Positions 6,562 to 12,307 of a stretch of 22,018 bases of DNA are shown in pieces. Position 1 is the stretch's first letter; every line of letters starts with the position of its first letter. The DNA is from a virus: IMG/VR virus record IMGVR_UViG_3300028384_000368, positions 1-22,018 of that record, one strand, 5' to 3'. The translations under genes and the position numbers were made by a program. The notes beneath the pieces are model-generated. The model saw only the letters and a program-made list of their open reading frames with translations. It had not been told where the DNA came from and did no database searches.

Positions 6562-7023
6562 ATGAGAGAAGAACGCGTAATAAGTGGGATAAAATATAGA
6601 ACCCCTTACTATAAAGGAGAGATGCTGAAAAATTATCTGGTTTCTTCTTGTGGGAAAATCTATAGTCTACTGACAAGTAAGTTTCTGACGCCTACGGTTA
6701 GCGGCAACACAGCATACCCCAGAGTGGGAATACGGTTGAATGGTAAATCTAAGCATCCAAATGTACATCAGTTAGTGGCGTCTGCTTGGGTTAAAAAACC
6801 AATACCTGAAGGAATATCCAAAGAAATTTGGATCAAAACCCCAGCAGAAGTAAAATTCTTGATAGACAGAGATCTTTGGGAAATTGATCACATCAATACT
6901 ATTAAGGATGATTTTCGCGCTGAAAACCTTCGATGGGTTTCTAGAAGTAAAAATAAATCTGTTTACTATAATGAACAGAAACCTATTTTGGAATCTTCTA
7001 CACTTGAAGAGTTTTTAGCCTGA
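6562..7023 (+). CDS. NUMOD4-HNH homing endonuclease (153 aa)
   Basis: A free-standing homing endonuclease. Residues 25-76 (YLVSSCGKIYS ... HQLVASAW) match the NUMOD4-type segment common in T4-like phages. Residues 107-128 (WEIDHINTIKDDFRAENLRW) carry the HNH catalytic stretch, with D109, H110, N112 and N122 as the metal and nucleophile-activating positions. ATG 6562 is chosen because GAGG (6549-6552) sits 9 bases before it; an ATG at 6547 would overlap that site. It lies directly behind the base-modification operon with its own promoter. Composition is AT-rich relative to the operon, consistent with recent insertion. Confidence 0.88.
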   Translation: MREERVISGIKYRTPYYKGEMLKNYLVSSCGKIYSLLTSKFLTPTVSGNTAYPRVGIRLNGKSKHPNVHQLVASAWVKKPIPEGISKEIWIKTPAEVKFLIDRDLWEIDHINTIKDDFRAENLRWVSRSKNKSVYYNEQKPILESSTLEEFLA

Positions 7024-7061
7024 CCCTTCGAAGAAATGTGTAAAATTACCTAAATTTTCTG

Positions 7062-7090
7062 TTGCTTATTTTTACAACATACACTATAAT
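7062..7090 (+). promoter_or_regulatory. sigma70-like promoter with AAATTGA box
   Basis: TTGCTT (7062-7067) and TATAAT (7085-7090) are 17 bases apart, with TAAATTGATGAGGA beginning 7 bases after the -10 (7098-7111). It is nearly the same module as at 6504-6553 and drives the 64-aa gene and GIY-YIG gene. Confidence 0.82.
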
Positions 7091-7118
7091 GTATTTGTAA
7101 ATTGATGAGGAGTTAGTG

Positions 7119-7313
7119 ATGACTAAGCAAGAACTAAGAGTTGAACTTTTAAGAGACGTTGAAAGGTTTTTAGAAAACCGTAACAAGGTTACTGTCCTTA
7201 ATCCTAATAAGGCACCAGCTTCTTTGACCGCGTTTGTTAGGGTATCTCCAGGATCAAACGGGAACCGCGTAGATGGTTCCCGTCTTGGTTCTAAGGCAGG
7301 CCGGTTATCATGA
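7119..7313 (+). CDS. small protein of unknown function (64 aa)
   Basis: A short protein with a helical N-terminus (KQELRVELLRDVERFLENRN) followed by a basic, Ser/Gly-rich tail. No family is assigned; the segment NKVTVLNPNKAP resembles small uncharacterised proteins of other T4-like phages. ATG 7119 is preferred over the GTG directly before it because GAGGAG (7107-7112) then has ideal spacing. A 7-bp inverted repeat GGGAACC/GGTTCCC (7260-7281) lies near its 3' end. Its stop overlaps the ATG of the GIY-YIG gene, so the two are coupled. Confidence 0.65.
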   Translation: MTKQELRVELLRDVERFLENRNKVTVLNPNKAPASLTAFVRVSPGSNGNRVDGSRLGSKAGRLS

Positions 7314-7996
7314 AGAAGCCTAGCGGTGAAGTATTCTCTTCACTAGGCAAATACGTATACGGGTATAAGAACCCAGATGGGACTTGGGATTATTTCGGCA
7401 AAGGTGTAGATGATCGACTTTGGCATCACGTTACCGATAAAGGTCTAGACCCCGAAAACGCTTTTGTCTTCGCAAGAAACCTTGAAGTGTTTGATGAAAG
7501 AAAAGACGCTTCTCAGTTTTCAGTCGAATCAATACTCATCAACCTTCTTAACCCCAACCTTAACAAAGTATCTGGTCATAAAAAGGAATTATTTGAAATG
7601 GCAAAATTTAGTGATTATGTAAAAGACTACCAAGACGCGCAGTACGATAATTTTTCTCAGTTGCCTGAATGGTACATGGCGAATTACGACTCATTCTCTG
7701 GTCGGTTACGAGAAGTGAAGCTTGGCACCTCGAACACCTTTTTACACTCAAGTGTCAACAATGGTGTTTACCTTCAAGTATATGTCCCCGTAGTGGACTC
7801 AGAATTCGAAGCAACATTCGAAGTTGCTGGTGATCCTTCTAAAGATGATTCTGTCTTACAGAAGAAAAAAGGTCTTCAACAGTGGTTAAGTGAAGAAGGG
7901 TATGAGACAAGAGATGTCAATAACTCTAAGAAGGTGACTATAAAGGTTTCTTCTGTTTCCGAGATGTTGCAACTTTGGAATGACTTCTGGTCATGA
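7310..7996 (+). CDS. GIY-YIG family endonuclease (228 aa)
   Basis: The N-terminal ~90 residues match the GIY-YIG fold as seen in the LEM-3-like branch: YVYGYKN (15-21), WDYFGKG (26-32), R36, catalytic Glu in SVESILINLL (E73), and NLNKVSGH (83-90). Residues 91-228 are an unassigned C-terminal domain with beta-rich stretches (GVYLQVYVPVV, KKVTIKVSS), probably for target recognition. It overlaps the 64-aa gene by 4 bases and has no strong ribosome site of its own, so it depends on coupling. It is probably a homing endonuclease, adjacent to an HNH one, though a repair or restriction role cannot be excluded. Confidence 0.72.
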   Translation: MKKPSGEVFSSLGKYVYGYKNPDGTWDYFGKGVDDRLWHHVTDKGLDPENAFVFARNLEVFDERKDASQFSVESILINLLNPNLNKVSGHKKELFEMAKFSDYVKDYQDAQYDNFSQLPEWYMANYDSFSGRLREVKLGTSNTFLHSSVNNGVYLQVYVPVVDSEFEATFEVAGDPSKDDSVLQKKKGLQQWLSEEGYETRDVNNSKKVTIKVSSVSEMLQLWNDFWS

Positions 7997-8040
7997 TAGA
8001 TGGTGAAAAGAATGCCTAAGTAGTTCTTATCTCGCTTGCA

Positions 8041-8205
8041 ATGAGATCTGCCGGTATTGACTATCGTATGTATGATTTGGTGTTTGGTCTTGCTGGCATT
8101 ATTCTGTGGTTGTGGGTGTCCATTATTTGGAAGGATCGTGCATTGATCATGTTGAATGCCGTATCGGGGTTTATGTTAGCAACAACTATTTTGAGAGAGT
8201 GGTGA
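8041..8205 (+). CDS. small membrane protein (54 aa)
   Basis: This short frame encodes two probable membrane helices: LVFGLAGIILWLWVSIIW (13-30) and ALIMLNAVSGFMLATTIL (34-51), with a basic link WKDR and a short REW end. Its TGA overlaps the ATG of the next gene, giving the coupling seen elsewhere here. No clear ribosome site precedes ATG 8041, and ATG 8068 is an alternative start. No family is recognised. Confidence 0.55.
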   Translation: MRSAGIDYRMYDLVFGLAGIILWLWVSIIWKDRALIMLNAVSGFMLATTILREW

Positions 8206-8471
8206 TGAAAGTTAATTTGGAAATGGATTGTTCCCCTTGGTTGAACGAGGACGGAACTATCGCAGTTGGAATCTGGCTTGGTAATGATTGCGAACCTTCT
8301 TTGGAAGAGATTTTCTTGTTAAAAGAGATGGTAGACAATACTTTAGAGTCCATGAAAGTAGGCAATAAAATTGCAGAACATCACTTCGATGATGTTGAGA
8401 AACTATTGATTTCACTCAATGATTTGTATGAGTATGCCAAGACTAGGGCTGAGGATTTAGGTTATGTCTAA
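8205..8471 (+). CDS. acidic protein of unknown function (88 aa)
   Basis: A soluble acidic protein with a beta N-terminal part (DGTIAVGIWLG) and two amphipathic helices (EEIFLLKEMVDNTLESM and VEKLLISLNDLYEYAKTRAE). The frame could extend upstream to 8106, but ATG 8205 is chosen: a GAGAG precedes it, and the upstream stretch is the small membrane gene in another frame. It overlaps the following DUF3310-like gene by 8 bases. No function can be assigned. Confidence 0.7.
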   Translation: MKVNLEMDCSPWLNEDGTIAVGIWLGNDCEPSLEEIFLLKEMVDNTLESMKVGNKIAEHHFDDVEKLLISLNDLYEYAKTRAEDLGYV

Positions 8472-8742
8472 GAAGATAGATTACAAGTTCAACGAAGATA
8501 AATTGATCGCAGAATTTAAGTCTTATGTAGACGCTACATATAATCAACACTACGCCAAAGAGAAGTTTCAGGCGACTGAGTTTATTATTGATGGGGGGCA
8601 TGGTACAGGATTCTGTATCGGTAATGTTTTAAAGTACGCGCAACGATACGGTAAGAAGGGGACTCGTGACGATGCGCGCAAAGATCTAATGAAGGTTTTG
8701 CATTATGCGCTTATTCAATTACACGTTCACGATAGCGATTAG
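8464..8742 (+). CDS. DUF3310-like (SaV-like) protein (92 aa)
   Basis: The central part, GFCIGNVLKYAQRYGKKGTRDDARKDL, strongly resembles the DUF3310/SaV-like phage family, whose core is GNxxKYxxRxxxKG...DLxKxxxY. These are small helical proteins widespread in phages, often near nucleotide metabolism genes; their function is not settled. The overlap with the lipoprotein gene downstream (38 bases) is unusually long for this window. Confidence 0.75.
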   Translation: MSKKIDYKFNEDKLIAEFKSYVDATYNQHYAKEKFQATEFIIDGGHGTGFCIGNVLKYAQRYGKKGTRDDARKDLMKVLHYALIQLHVHDSD

Positions 8743-9085
8743 TCTATTCATCACCGGATGCGCATCATCTGGTGTCACCAATGCTTACCGTTACGGTACG
8801 GATGATTATAAGTTCCTAGAAAAGGAATACGAGAACTTGCATCCACAAGTTCATTTTGTTTTACTCAAAAACGAAGCCGAGTATAATTCAGCCAGACGAC
8901 AGAATCTAGGCGTACAATGGGACACAGTGAGTGCATTCACTCTCTGGATTCCTGAAACCGGCGAGTGCACCGTGTACATAAAGGACCCACAGTGGCAGTG
9001 GGAACCTGAGTTGATTGGACACGAAGTTGCACACTGCATATGGGGGAGATACCATCGAGGCAAAGAAGGCCTCAAACCTTATTAG
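8705..9085 (+). CDS. HExxH lipoprotein, putative metallopeptidase (126 aa)
   Basis: The N-terminus MRLFNYTFTIAISLFITGC ends in a lipobox (FITG-C19), so it should be a lipid-anchored envelope protein. Near the C-terminus GHEVAHCIWGRYH carries H106-E107-x-x-H110 plus H117, a plausible three-His/Glu zinc site. It could cleave a cell-envelope protein or peptide; only the motif supports this. The start lies 38 bases inside the upstream gene. The stop TAG ends on base 9085, which is also the first base of tRNA-Asp, so message and tRNA abut without any spacer. Confidence 0.78.
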   Translation: MRLFNYTFTIAISLFITGCASSGVTNAYRYGTDDYKFLEKEYENLHPQVHFVLLKNEAEYNSARRQNLGVQWDTVSAFTLWIPETGECTVYIKDPQWQWEPELIGHEVAHCIWGRYHRGKEGLKPY

Positions 9086-9161
9086 GAGCGGTAGTTCAGT
9101 TGGTTAGAATACCTGCCTGTCACGCAGGGGGTCGCGGGTTCGAGTCCCGTCCGCTCCGCCA
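9085..9161 (+). tRNA. tRNA-Asp (GTC)
   Basis: The acceptor GGAGCGG pairs with CCGCTCC. The anticodon arm CCTGC-CTGTCAC-GCAGG gives anticodon GTC, and the T-arm is CGCGG-GTTCGAGT-CCCG. The discriminator is G and CCA is encoded (9159-9161). It begins on the last base of the preceding lipoprotein stop codon. Confidence 0.96.
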
Positions 9162-9178
9162 ACATTTGAGAGAAAATT

Positions 9179-9391
9179 ATGAGATTTCTTGTTGTTGCAG
9201 TATTGACATTAGTAGTGGGTTGTAGTATAATTGTTGCCAATGAAGACGAAAGAATATGTCTTGATTGGAAATCAAGGGTGATAGTTCAAGAAAGATGTAT
9301 CCCTTATTATGGCACGATAATGTGTGCCGACGAAGAAAAAGTTCAAACGTGGTGTGTTCTCTATGAAGAGACACCAAAAGAAGAGGAATGA
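9179..9391 (+). CDS. small Cys-rich lipoprotein (70 aa)
   Basis: MRFLVVAVLTLVVGC is a lipoprotein signal with a VVGC box (Cys15). The mature part of about 55 residues has four further Cys (27, 40, 49, 59), suitable for two disulphides in the periplasm, and an acidic tail. A GAGAG lies before the ATG. No family is recognised. A full-consensus sigma70 promoter lies inside the signal-peptide codons (9203-9231). The gene is followed directly by a 65-aa gene. Confidence 0.68.
   Translation: MRFLVVAVLTLVVGCSIIVANEDERICLDWKSRVIVQERCIPYYGTIMCADEEKVQTWCVLYEETPKEEE
9203..9231 (+). promoter_or_regulatory. perfect-consensus sigma70 promoter inside a gene
   Basis: TTGACA (9203-9208) and TATAAT (9226-9231) are exactly 17 bases apart, within the lipoprotein coding sequence. 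It could express the 65-aa gene and tRNA-Tyr and tRNA-Pro downstream. Unlike the other promoters here it lacks the AAATTGA box. Confidence 0.6.
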
Positions 9392-9392
9392 T

Positions 9393-9590
9393 ATGCGAGG
9401 AAAGCATGTAGTCAAGCGCCGACGCGAAGGCGCACTCGATCGTCTTCAGGCGTCAACGTTCTTTGAGAAGAACGGCCGCACTGAACAACAGTGGCAGAAA
9501 CGTAAGGACAAGGAGATCGAGAGACTTGAGATCGCACTTGGTCTGAAGCAAGGTGCTAAGAAGAATCGTGAGGAAATAACCCTAGACTAA
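9393..9590 (+). CDS. small basic protein of unknown function (65 aa)
   Basis: A highly charged, probably helical protein (KHVVKRRREGALDRLQAS, RTEQQWQKRKDKEIERLE). Similar short proteins, ALDRLQ followed by a Lys/Glu helix, are common in phages but have no assigned role. ATG 9393 is preferred over upstream in-frame starts because AGAGG (9382-9386) lies 6 bases before it and the upstream starts lie within the lipoprotein gene. tRNA-Tyr starts 6 bases after its stop. Confidence 0.7.
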   Translation: MRGKHVVKRRREGALDRLQASTFFEKNGRTEQQWQKRKDKEIERLEIALGLKQGAKKNREEITLD

Positions 9591-9596
9591 AAGTCG

Positions 9597-9680
9597 GGGG
9601 AGGTTCCAGAGCGGCCAAATGGATCAGACTGTAAATCTGACGCGAGAGCTTCGGTGGTTCGAATCCACCCCTCCCCACCA
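9597..9680 (+). tRNA. tRNA-Tyr (GTA)
   Basis: The acceptor GGGGAGG pairs with CCTCCCC. The anticodon arm CAGA-CTGTAAA-TCTG gives anticodon GTA. A long class II variable arm (ACGCGAGAGCTTC) and the T-arm GGTGG-TTCGAAT-CCACC are present, the discriminator is A and CCA is encoded. Confidence 0.96.
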
Positions 9681-9782
9681 ATTAGTCCCGAGATGACTCT
9701 AAACTCGTGCTGGTCGTTACGCCCGTCACCTGAGTATGTGGAAAACTGCTCGCTTACACACAACACACAAAAGGAGACAATT

Positions 9783-9995
9783 ATGTCTAATACAAGTCCA
9801 TACGAACTTCGGTTCCAAATTTTCGAAACAGCAAGAGCCGTCTTAACCGATGAATACTGGGCTCAGGTAAATCGCCGTGAAGTATTGATTGAGACCGGCG
9901 GAGTTGATACTATTCCAGAATTCCCGACATATCCTACTATGCAGGATGTATTGGAACGAGCGAAAAGCATCAACGAGTTTGTTTCAAATAGTTAA
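9783..9995 (+). CDS. conserved phage protein of unknown function (70 aa)
   Basis: MSNTSPYELRFQIFETARAV is typical of a short helical protein seen repeatedly in T4-like marine phages, without known function. The start is fixed by AAGGAGA at 9771-9777, even though the frame stays open back into the tRNA. The ~100 bases between tRNA-Tyr and this gene show no promoter or gene. Its TAA ends directly against the first base of tRNA-Pro. Confidence 0.75.
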   Translation: MSNTSPYELRFQIFETARAVLTDEYWAQVNRREVLIETGGVDTIPEFPTYPTMQDVLERAKSINEFVSNS

Positions 9996-10072
9996 CGGAG
10001 ATTGGCGCAGTCTGGTAGCGCACCGCATTTGGGATGCGGGGGTCGTAGGTTCGAATCCTACATCTCCGACCA
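9996..10072 (+). tRNA. tRNA-Pro (TGG)
   Basis: The acceptor CGGAGAT pairs with ATCTCCG. The anticodon arm CCGCA-TTTGGGA-TGCGG gives anticodon TGG, and the T-arm is GTAGG-TTCGAAT-CCTAC. The discriminator is A and CCA is encoded. It starts immediately after the stop codon of the 70-aa gene. Confidence 0.96.
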
Positions 10073-10085
10073 ATAAGGAAATGTT

Positions 10086-10247
10086 ATGATACACGAGTGG
10101 AAGATTTTTTACAAAGGTATTCAAGTAGGTCTAACCTACTCAATAACAGAGTATGGTGCACGAGAAAGATGGTACAATAACCAGAGTACTAGTGCGTCTA
10201 AATATTCAGGTCTGAACTTTTCAGACATCTTAGCAAAGAAATCGTAA
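10086..10247 (+). CDS. small protein of unknown function (53 aa)
   Basis: A short frame beginning MIHEWKIFYKGIQVGLTYS, preceded by AAGGA at a good distance. Its TAA overlaps the ATG of the PsiE-like gene (TAATG), which supports it as a real coupled gene. The sequence looks beta-rich, then helical; no family is recognised. Confidence 0.6.
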   Translation: MIHEWKIFYKGIQVGLTYSITEYGARERWYNNQSTSASKYSGLNFSDILAKKS

Positions 10248-10615
10248 TGAATAAATTATTTGACTTGTTTGAAGAGTTGATACTCAGCGTCATTGTCCTT
10301 GCTACAATCTTCGCTGTCGGTGAAGAAGTTTGGAAGTTGGTCGAAGCGAGAACTGTCGCGTTGACTGATCTACTTCTTTTATTCATCTATGCAGAGGTTG
10401 TAGGCATGGTCGCGATCTTCTATCGCAGTCATCGCATTCCGGCAACACTGCCTATTATTATCGCAACGACTGCATTGAGCCGAATGATCATTCTGCAGAG
10501 CAAAGAACTTGACCCTACGATTATTCTCTTCGAAGCGGGCGGTATTGTTTTACTAAGTATAGCTGCATTCATAATGACATACCGAAATCGGTATGTGGGA
10601 GAAGATGAAATATAG
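10247..10615 (+). CDS. psiE: PsiE-like inner-membrane protein (122 aa)
   Basis: This small four-helix membrane protein matches the phosphate-starvation-inducible PsiE family. Marks are LTDLLLLFIYAEVVGMVAIFY (39-59), a short loop with RIPATLP, then IIIATTALSRMIIL (70-83) and a last helix around 93-112. E. coli PsiE has a similar but slightly longer layout and lacks a known biochemical activity; its expression follows phosphate starvation and CRP. Here it could adjust host phosphate-limited physiology, but no Pho-box-like repeats were noticed upstream. A near-perfect inverted repeat CATACCG...CGGTATG (10578-10595) lies in its last codons. Confidence 0.75.
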   Translation: MNKLFDLFEELILSVIVLATIFAVGEEVWKLVEARTVALTDLLLLFIYAEVVGMVAIFYRSHRIPATLPIIIATTALSRMIILQSKELDPTIILFEAGGIVLLSIAAFIMTYRNRYVGEDEI

Positions 10616-10665
10616 GGTCTGATTCCCCTATCCAAATAACTGAATCAGTGGTGCCCAGCAGAGGC

Positions 10666-10692
10666 GGGGGAGGAAACTCCCCCTTATCTTAT
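10666..10692 (+). terminator. stem-loop, probable terminator or mRNA end
   Basis: GGGGGAG-GAAA-CTCCCCC (10666-10683) is a 7-bp GC-rich hairpin with a GNRA loop, followed by TTATCTTATT. The T-run is interrupted, so termination may be partial. It follows the psiE-like gene and precedes the 56-aa gene. Confidence 0.55.
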
Positions 10693-10704
10693 TATGGAGA
10701 CAAT

Positions 10705-10875
10705 ATGAGTGTTACCCGAGAGTTAGAAAGAATGCAACAGAGCATTCGAGAAATGGATCAGTGCCTAGAAGCACTGAAAAATGCAACCGATAGACTTACT
10801 CCACCGGAGTACCCTAACGAGTTGCGTGAACCGGAAGAAGTGTCAAAGAGGTTCTATCGAGAACCTGAGTTATAA
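10705..10875 (+). CDS. small helical protein of unknown function (56 aa)
   Basis: TGGAGA precedes ATG 10705; the frame is open further upstream, but only across the terminator hairpin. The product is a predicted coiled-coil-like helix (RELERMQQSIREMDQCLEALKN) with a Pro/Glu-rich tail. It ends 5 bases before tRNA-Ser. No function is assigned. Confidence 0.65.
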   Translation: MSVTRELERMQQSIREMDQCLEALKNATDRLTPPEYPNELREPEEVSKRFYREPEL

Positions 10876-10880
10876 TATTA

Positions 10881-10968
10881 GGTGGGCTGGCTGAGTGGTC
10901 GAAAGCGGCGGTCTTGAAAACCGTTGAACCGAGAGGTTCCGTAGGTTCGAATCCTACGCCCACCGCCA
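10881..10968 (+). tRNA. tRNA-Ser (TGA)
   Basis: The acceptor GGTGGGC pairs with GCCCACC. The anticodon arm GCGGT-CTTGAAA-ACCGT gives anticodon TGA. A class II variable arm (TGAACCGAGAGGTTCC) and the T-arm GTAGG-TTCGAAT-CCTAC are present, the discriminator is G and CCA is encoded. Confidence 0.96.
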
Positions 10969-10997
10969 TTTATTTTTAAAAAGTGTAATATTAACGC

Positions 10998-11026
10998 TTG
11001 ACAGGTAACTGTCACTGTAGTATACT
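10998..11026 (+). promoter_or_regulatory. sigma70-like promoter with overlapping palindrome
   Basis: TTGACA (10998-11003) and TATACT (11021-11026) are 17 bases apart. GAAATTTGTGAG follows 7 bases after the -10, resembling the AAATTGA box of other promoters. TGACAG-GTAA-CTGTCA (10999-11014) is a perfect inverted repeat covering the -35, a possible operator. Confidence 0.75.
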
Positions 11027-11056
11027 TGTTTTTGAAATTTGTGAGAGAGGTTTCAA

Positions 11057-11629
11057 GTGATCAAGATTTTTTATGTCCACGGTTGGGGTTCTGAGTTTGA
11101 CCCGACTAGCGACAAGGTTCTTGCTTTGGCTGAGTTGGGTGAAGTTTACGGTATTACTGTGAATTGGGCTGACGGACATCGACGCGTATTTGACCAACTT
11201 ACTGAAGAGATCGGTGCGTATCAACCCGACCTCCTTGTTGGTACTTCTATGGGTGGGTATGGTGTTAATCATCTCGGCACTGAACTCGGCATTCCCTTCG
11301 TAGCAATCAACCCTGCCATCCGACCCTACGAGACTCTCATGAGTCGAGTCGGTGTTGGCACTGACTACTATGGTCGTGAGTATGAATTGACTTGGCAGAC
11401 CGTGAGTGCATTCCCTGAGTTTGCTACTGGTGGTTGCGGTCTCGTTCTCCTTGCGATGGACGACGACGTGATTGACGCACGAGAAACTATAAATAGTTAT
11501 TCAAACCATTATGACTGTCGCATCTTCGAAACAGGTGGCCACCGATTCGAACGTCTGCGAGAGGCATTACCATTGATAACACAATTTTATAGCAGTGCGG
11601 AAATCATCTATGGACTTGATGAAGTTTAA
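11057..11629 (+). CDS. YqiA/UPF0227-like alpha/beta-hydrolase esterase (190 aa)
   Basis: This is a compact alpha/beta-hydrolase. IFYVHGWGS (4-12) is the oxyanion-hole loop, and GTSMGG (62-67) is the nucleophile elbow with Ser64. AMDDDV (133-138) supplies the catalytic Asp, and GGHRF (160-164) supplies His162. The order and size fit the YqiA (UPF0227) family of small esterases acting on acyl-CoA or carboxyl esters; the substrate is unknown. There is no signal peptide, so it is cytoplasmic. It has its own sigma70-type promoter. A late promoter for the next gene is embedded near its 3' end (11488-11495). Confidence 0.85.
   Translation: MIKIFYVHGWGSEFDPTSDKVLALAELGEVYGITVNWADGHRRVFDQLTEEIGAYQPDLLVGTSMGGYGVNHLGTELGIPFVAINPAIRPYETLMSRVGVGTDYYGREYELTWQTVSAFPEFATGGCGLVLLAMDDDVIDARETINSYSNHYDCRIFETGGHRFERLREALPLITQFYSSAEIIYGLDEV
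11488..11495 (+). promoter_or_regulatory. T4-type late promoter (TATAAATA)
   Basis: This exact match is embedded in the esterase coding sequence as codons ACT-ATA-AAT-AGT. It lies about 115 bases before the next gene start and would express it late. Confidence 0.72.
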
Positions 11630-12227
11630 AACTTTTCTTAACGAAGGGTTCGTGAATCTTATTCAAGACGACCCTAAGAAATCAGACTATGTTGATGCGG
11701 TCTGGGATATGATACAGAATTCATATGCTCCGATCGGCGGCATCAAGAGTAACGGATTTCAAAGCAAAGAGGCAATGATGACGTTGCCTTTCTGGAAAGT
11801 CGGAACAGTTAAAGGTAAACCTGTCGCAGTAACTATCTACAAAGACAAGGGTGGACGAAAGTCTGTCGCTTCCGCAACCGATGGTTCTGACGAAGGTAAA
11901 GCAAGAATCAAGAACATGATGGCGGCAGAACTAAAACGATCTTATGGCGAGAAGAGTAAGGCGGCACTTGGTACCGCACTGAAAGTAACTCCACCAGATG
12001 TGATCAAACAGTTCCTCATTCTGCCTAAAGATGTTCAGGCACTAGACCCTAAAGACAAAATCATCCCTATCAAGGGAACACCCAAGAAAGATTGGCCTGC
12101 AGATGCCAAGACTACTATTGAGAAGTATCCGTACTTGATCGACTATGGTTACTTGCGAGACTTCGGTGGAACTATGTTGTTCAAGGTGATGATGGGTACG
12201 CCAGGAAATAAAGTAAAAAAGTTTTAA
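11610..12227 (+). CDS. capsid-signal protein of unknown function (205 aa)
   Basis: The N-terminus reads MKFKTFLNE after an in-frame ATG at 11619, matching the FxxF(L/I)xE capsid-targeting pattern of T4 internal proteins. ATG 11610 with GGAA upstream is the other plausible start and is used here. The body (IGGIKSNGFQSKEAMM, FWKVGTVKGKPVAVTIYKDKGGRKSVASATDGSD) looks like a mixed alpha/beta domain found in other T4-like marine phages, with no known activity. It overlaps the esterase end and is served by the late promoter at 11488. It is probably packaged in the head, if the signal works. Confidence 0.7.
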   Translation: MDLMKFKTFLNEGFVNLIQDDPKKSDYVDAVWDMIQNSYAPIGGIKSNGFQSKEAMMTLPFWKVGTVKGKPVAVTIYKDKGGRKSVASATDGSDEGKARIKNMMAAELKRSYGEKSKAALGTALKVTPPDVIKQFLILPKDVQALDPKDKIIPIKGTPKKDWPADAKTTIEKYPYLIDYGYLRDFGGTMLFKVMMGTPGNKVKKF

Positions 12228-12234
12228 AAAGTTC

Positions 12235-12264
12235 TTGACAAAGGACTTATTTTTATTATATAAT
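12235..12264 (+). promoter_or_regulatory. sigma70 promoter for the cytochrome c peroxidase gene
   Basis: TTGACA (12235-12240) and TATAAT (12259-12264) are 18 bases apart, and TAAATTGA begins 7 bases after the -10 (12272). The gene is thus independently transcribed, unlike its late-promoter neighbours. Confidence 0.85.
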
Positions 12265-12307
12265 TCTGTTCTAAATTGAAATAGAGTATTGAGAGGACTC
12301 TTATATT

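Noticed and set aside
9681-9782. N-terminal extension of the 70-aa gene back to 9654 or 9693
   Set aside because: The extension runs into tRNA-Tyr, and the strong AAGGAGA at 9771-9777 fixes the start at 9783.
10871-10876. TATAAT just before tRNA-Ser
   Set aside because: There is no -35 at 16-18 bases upstream, and it overlaps a Leu codon and stop of the 56-aa gene.
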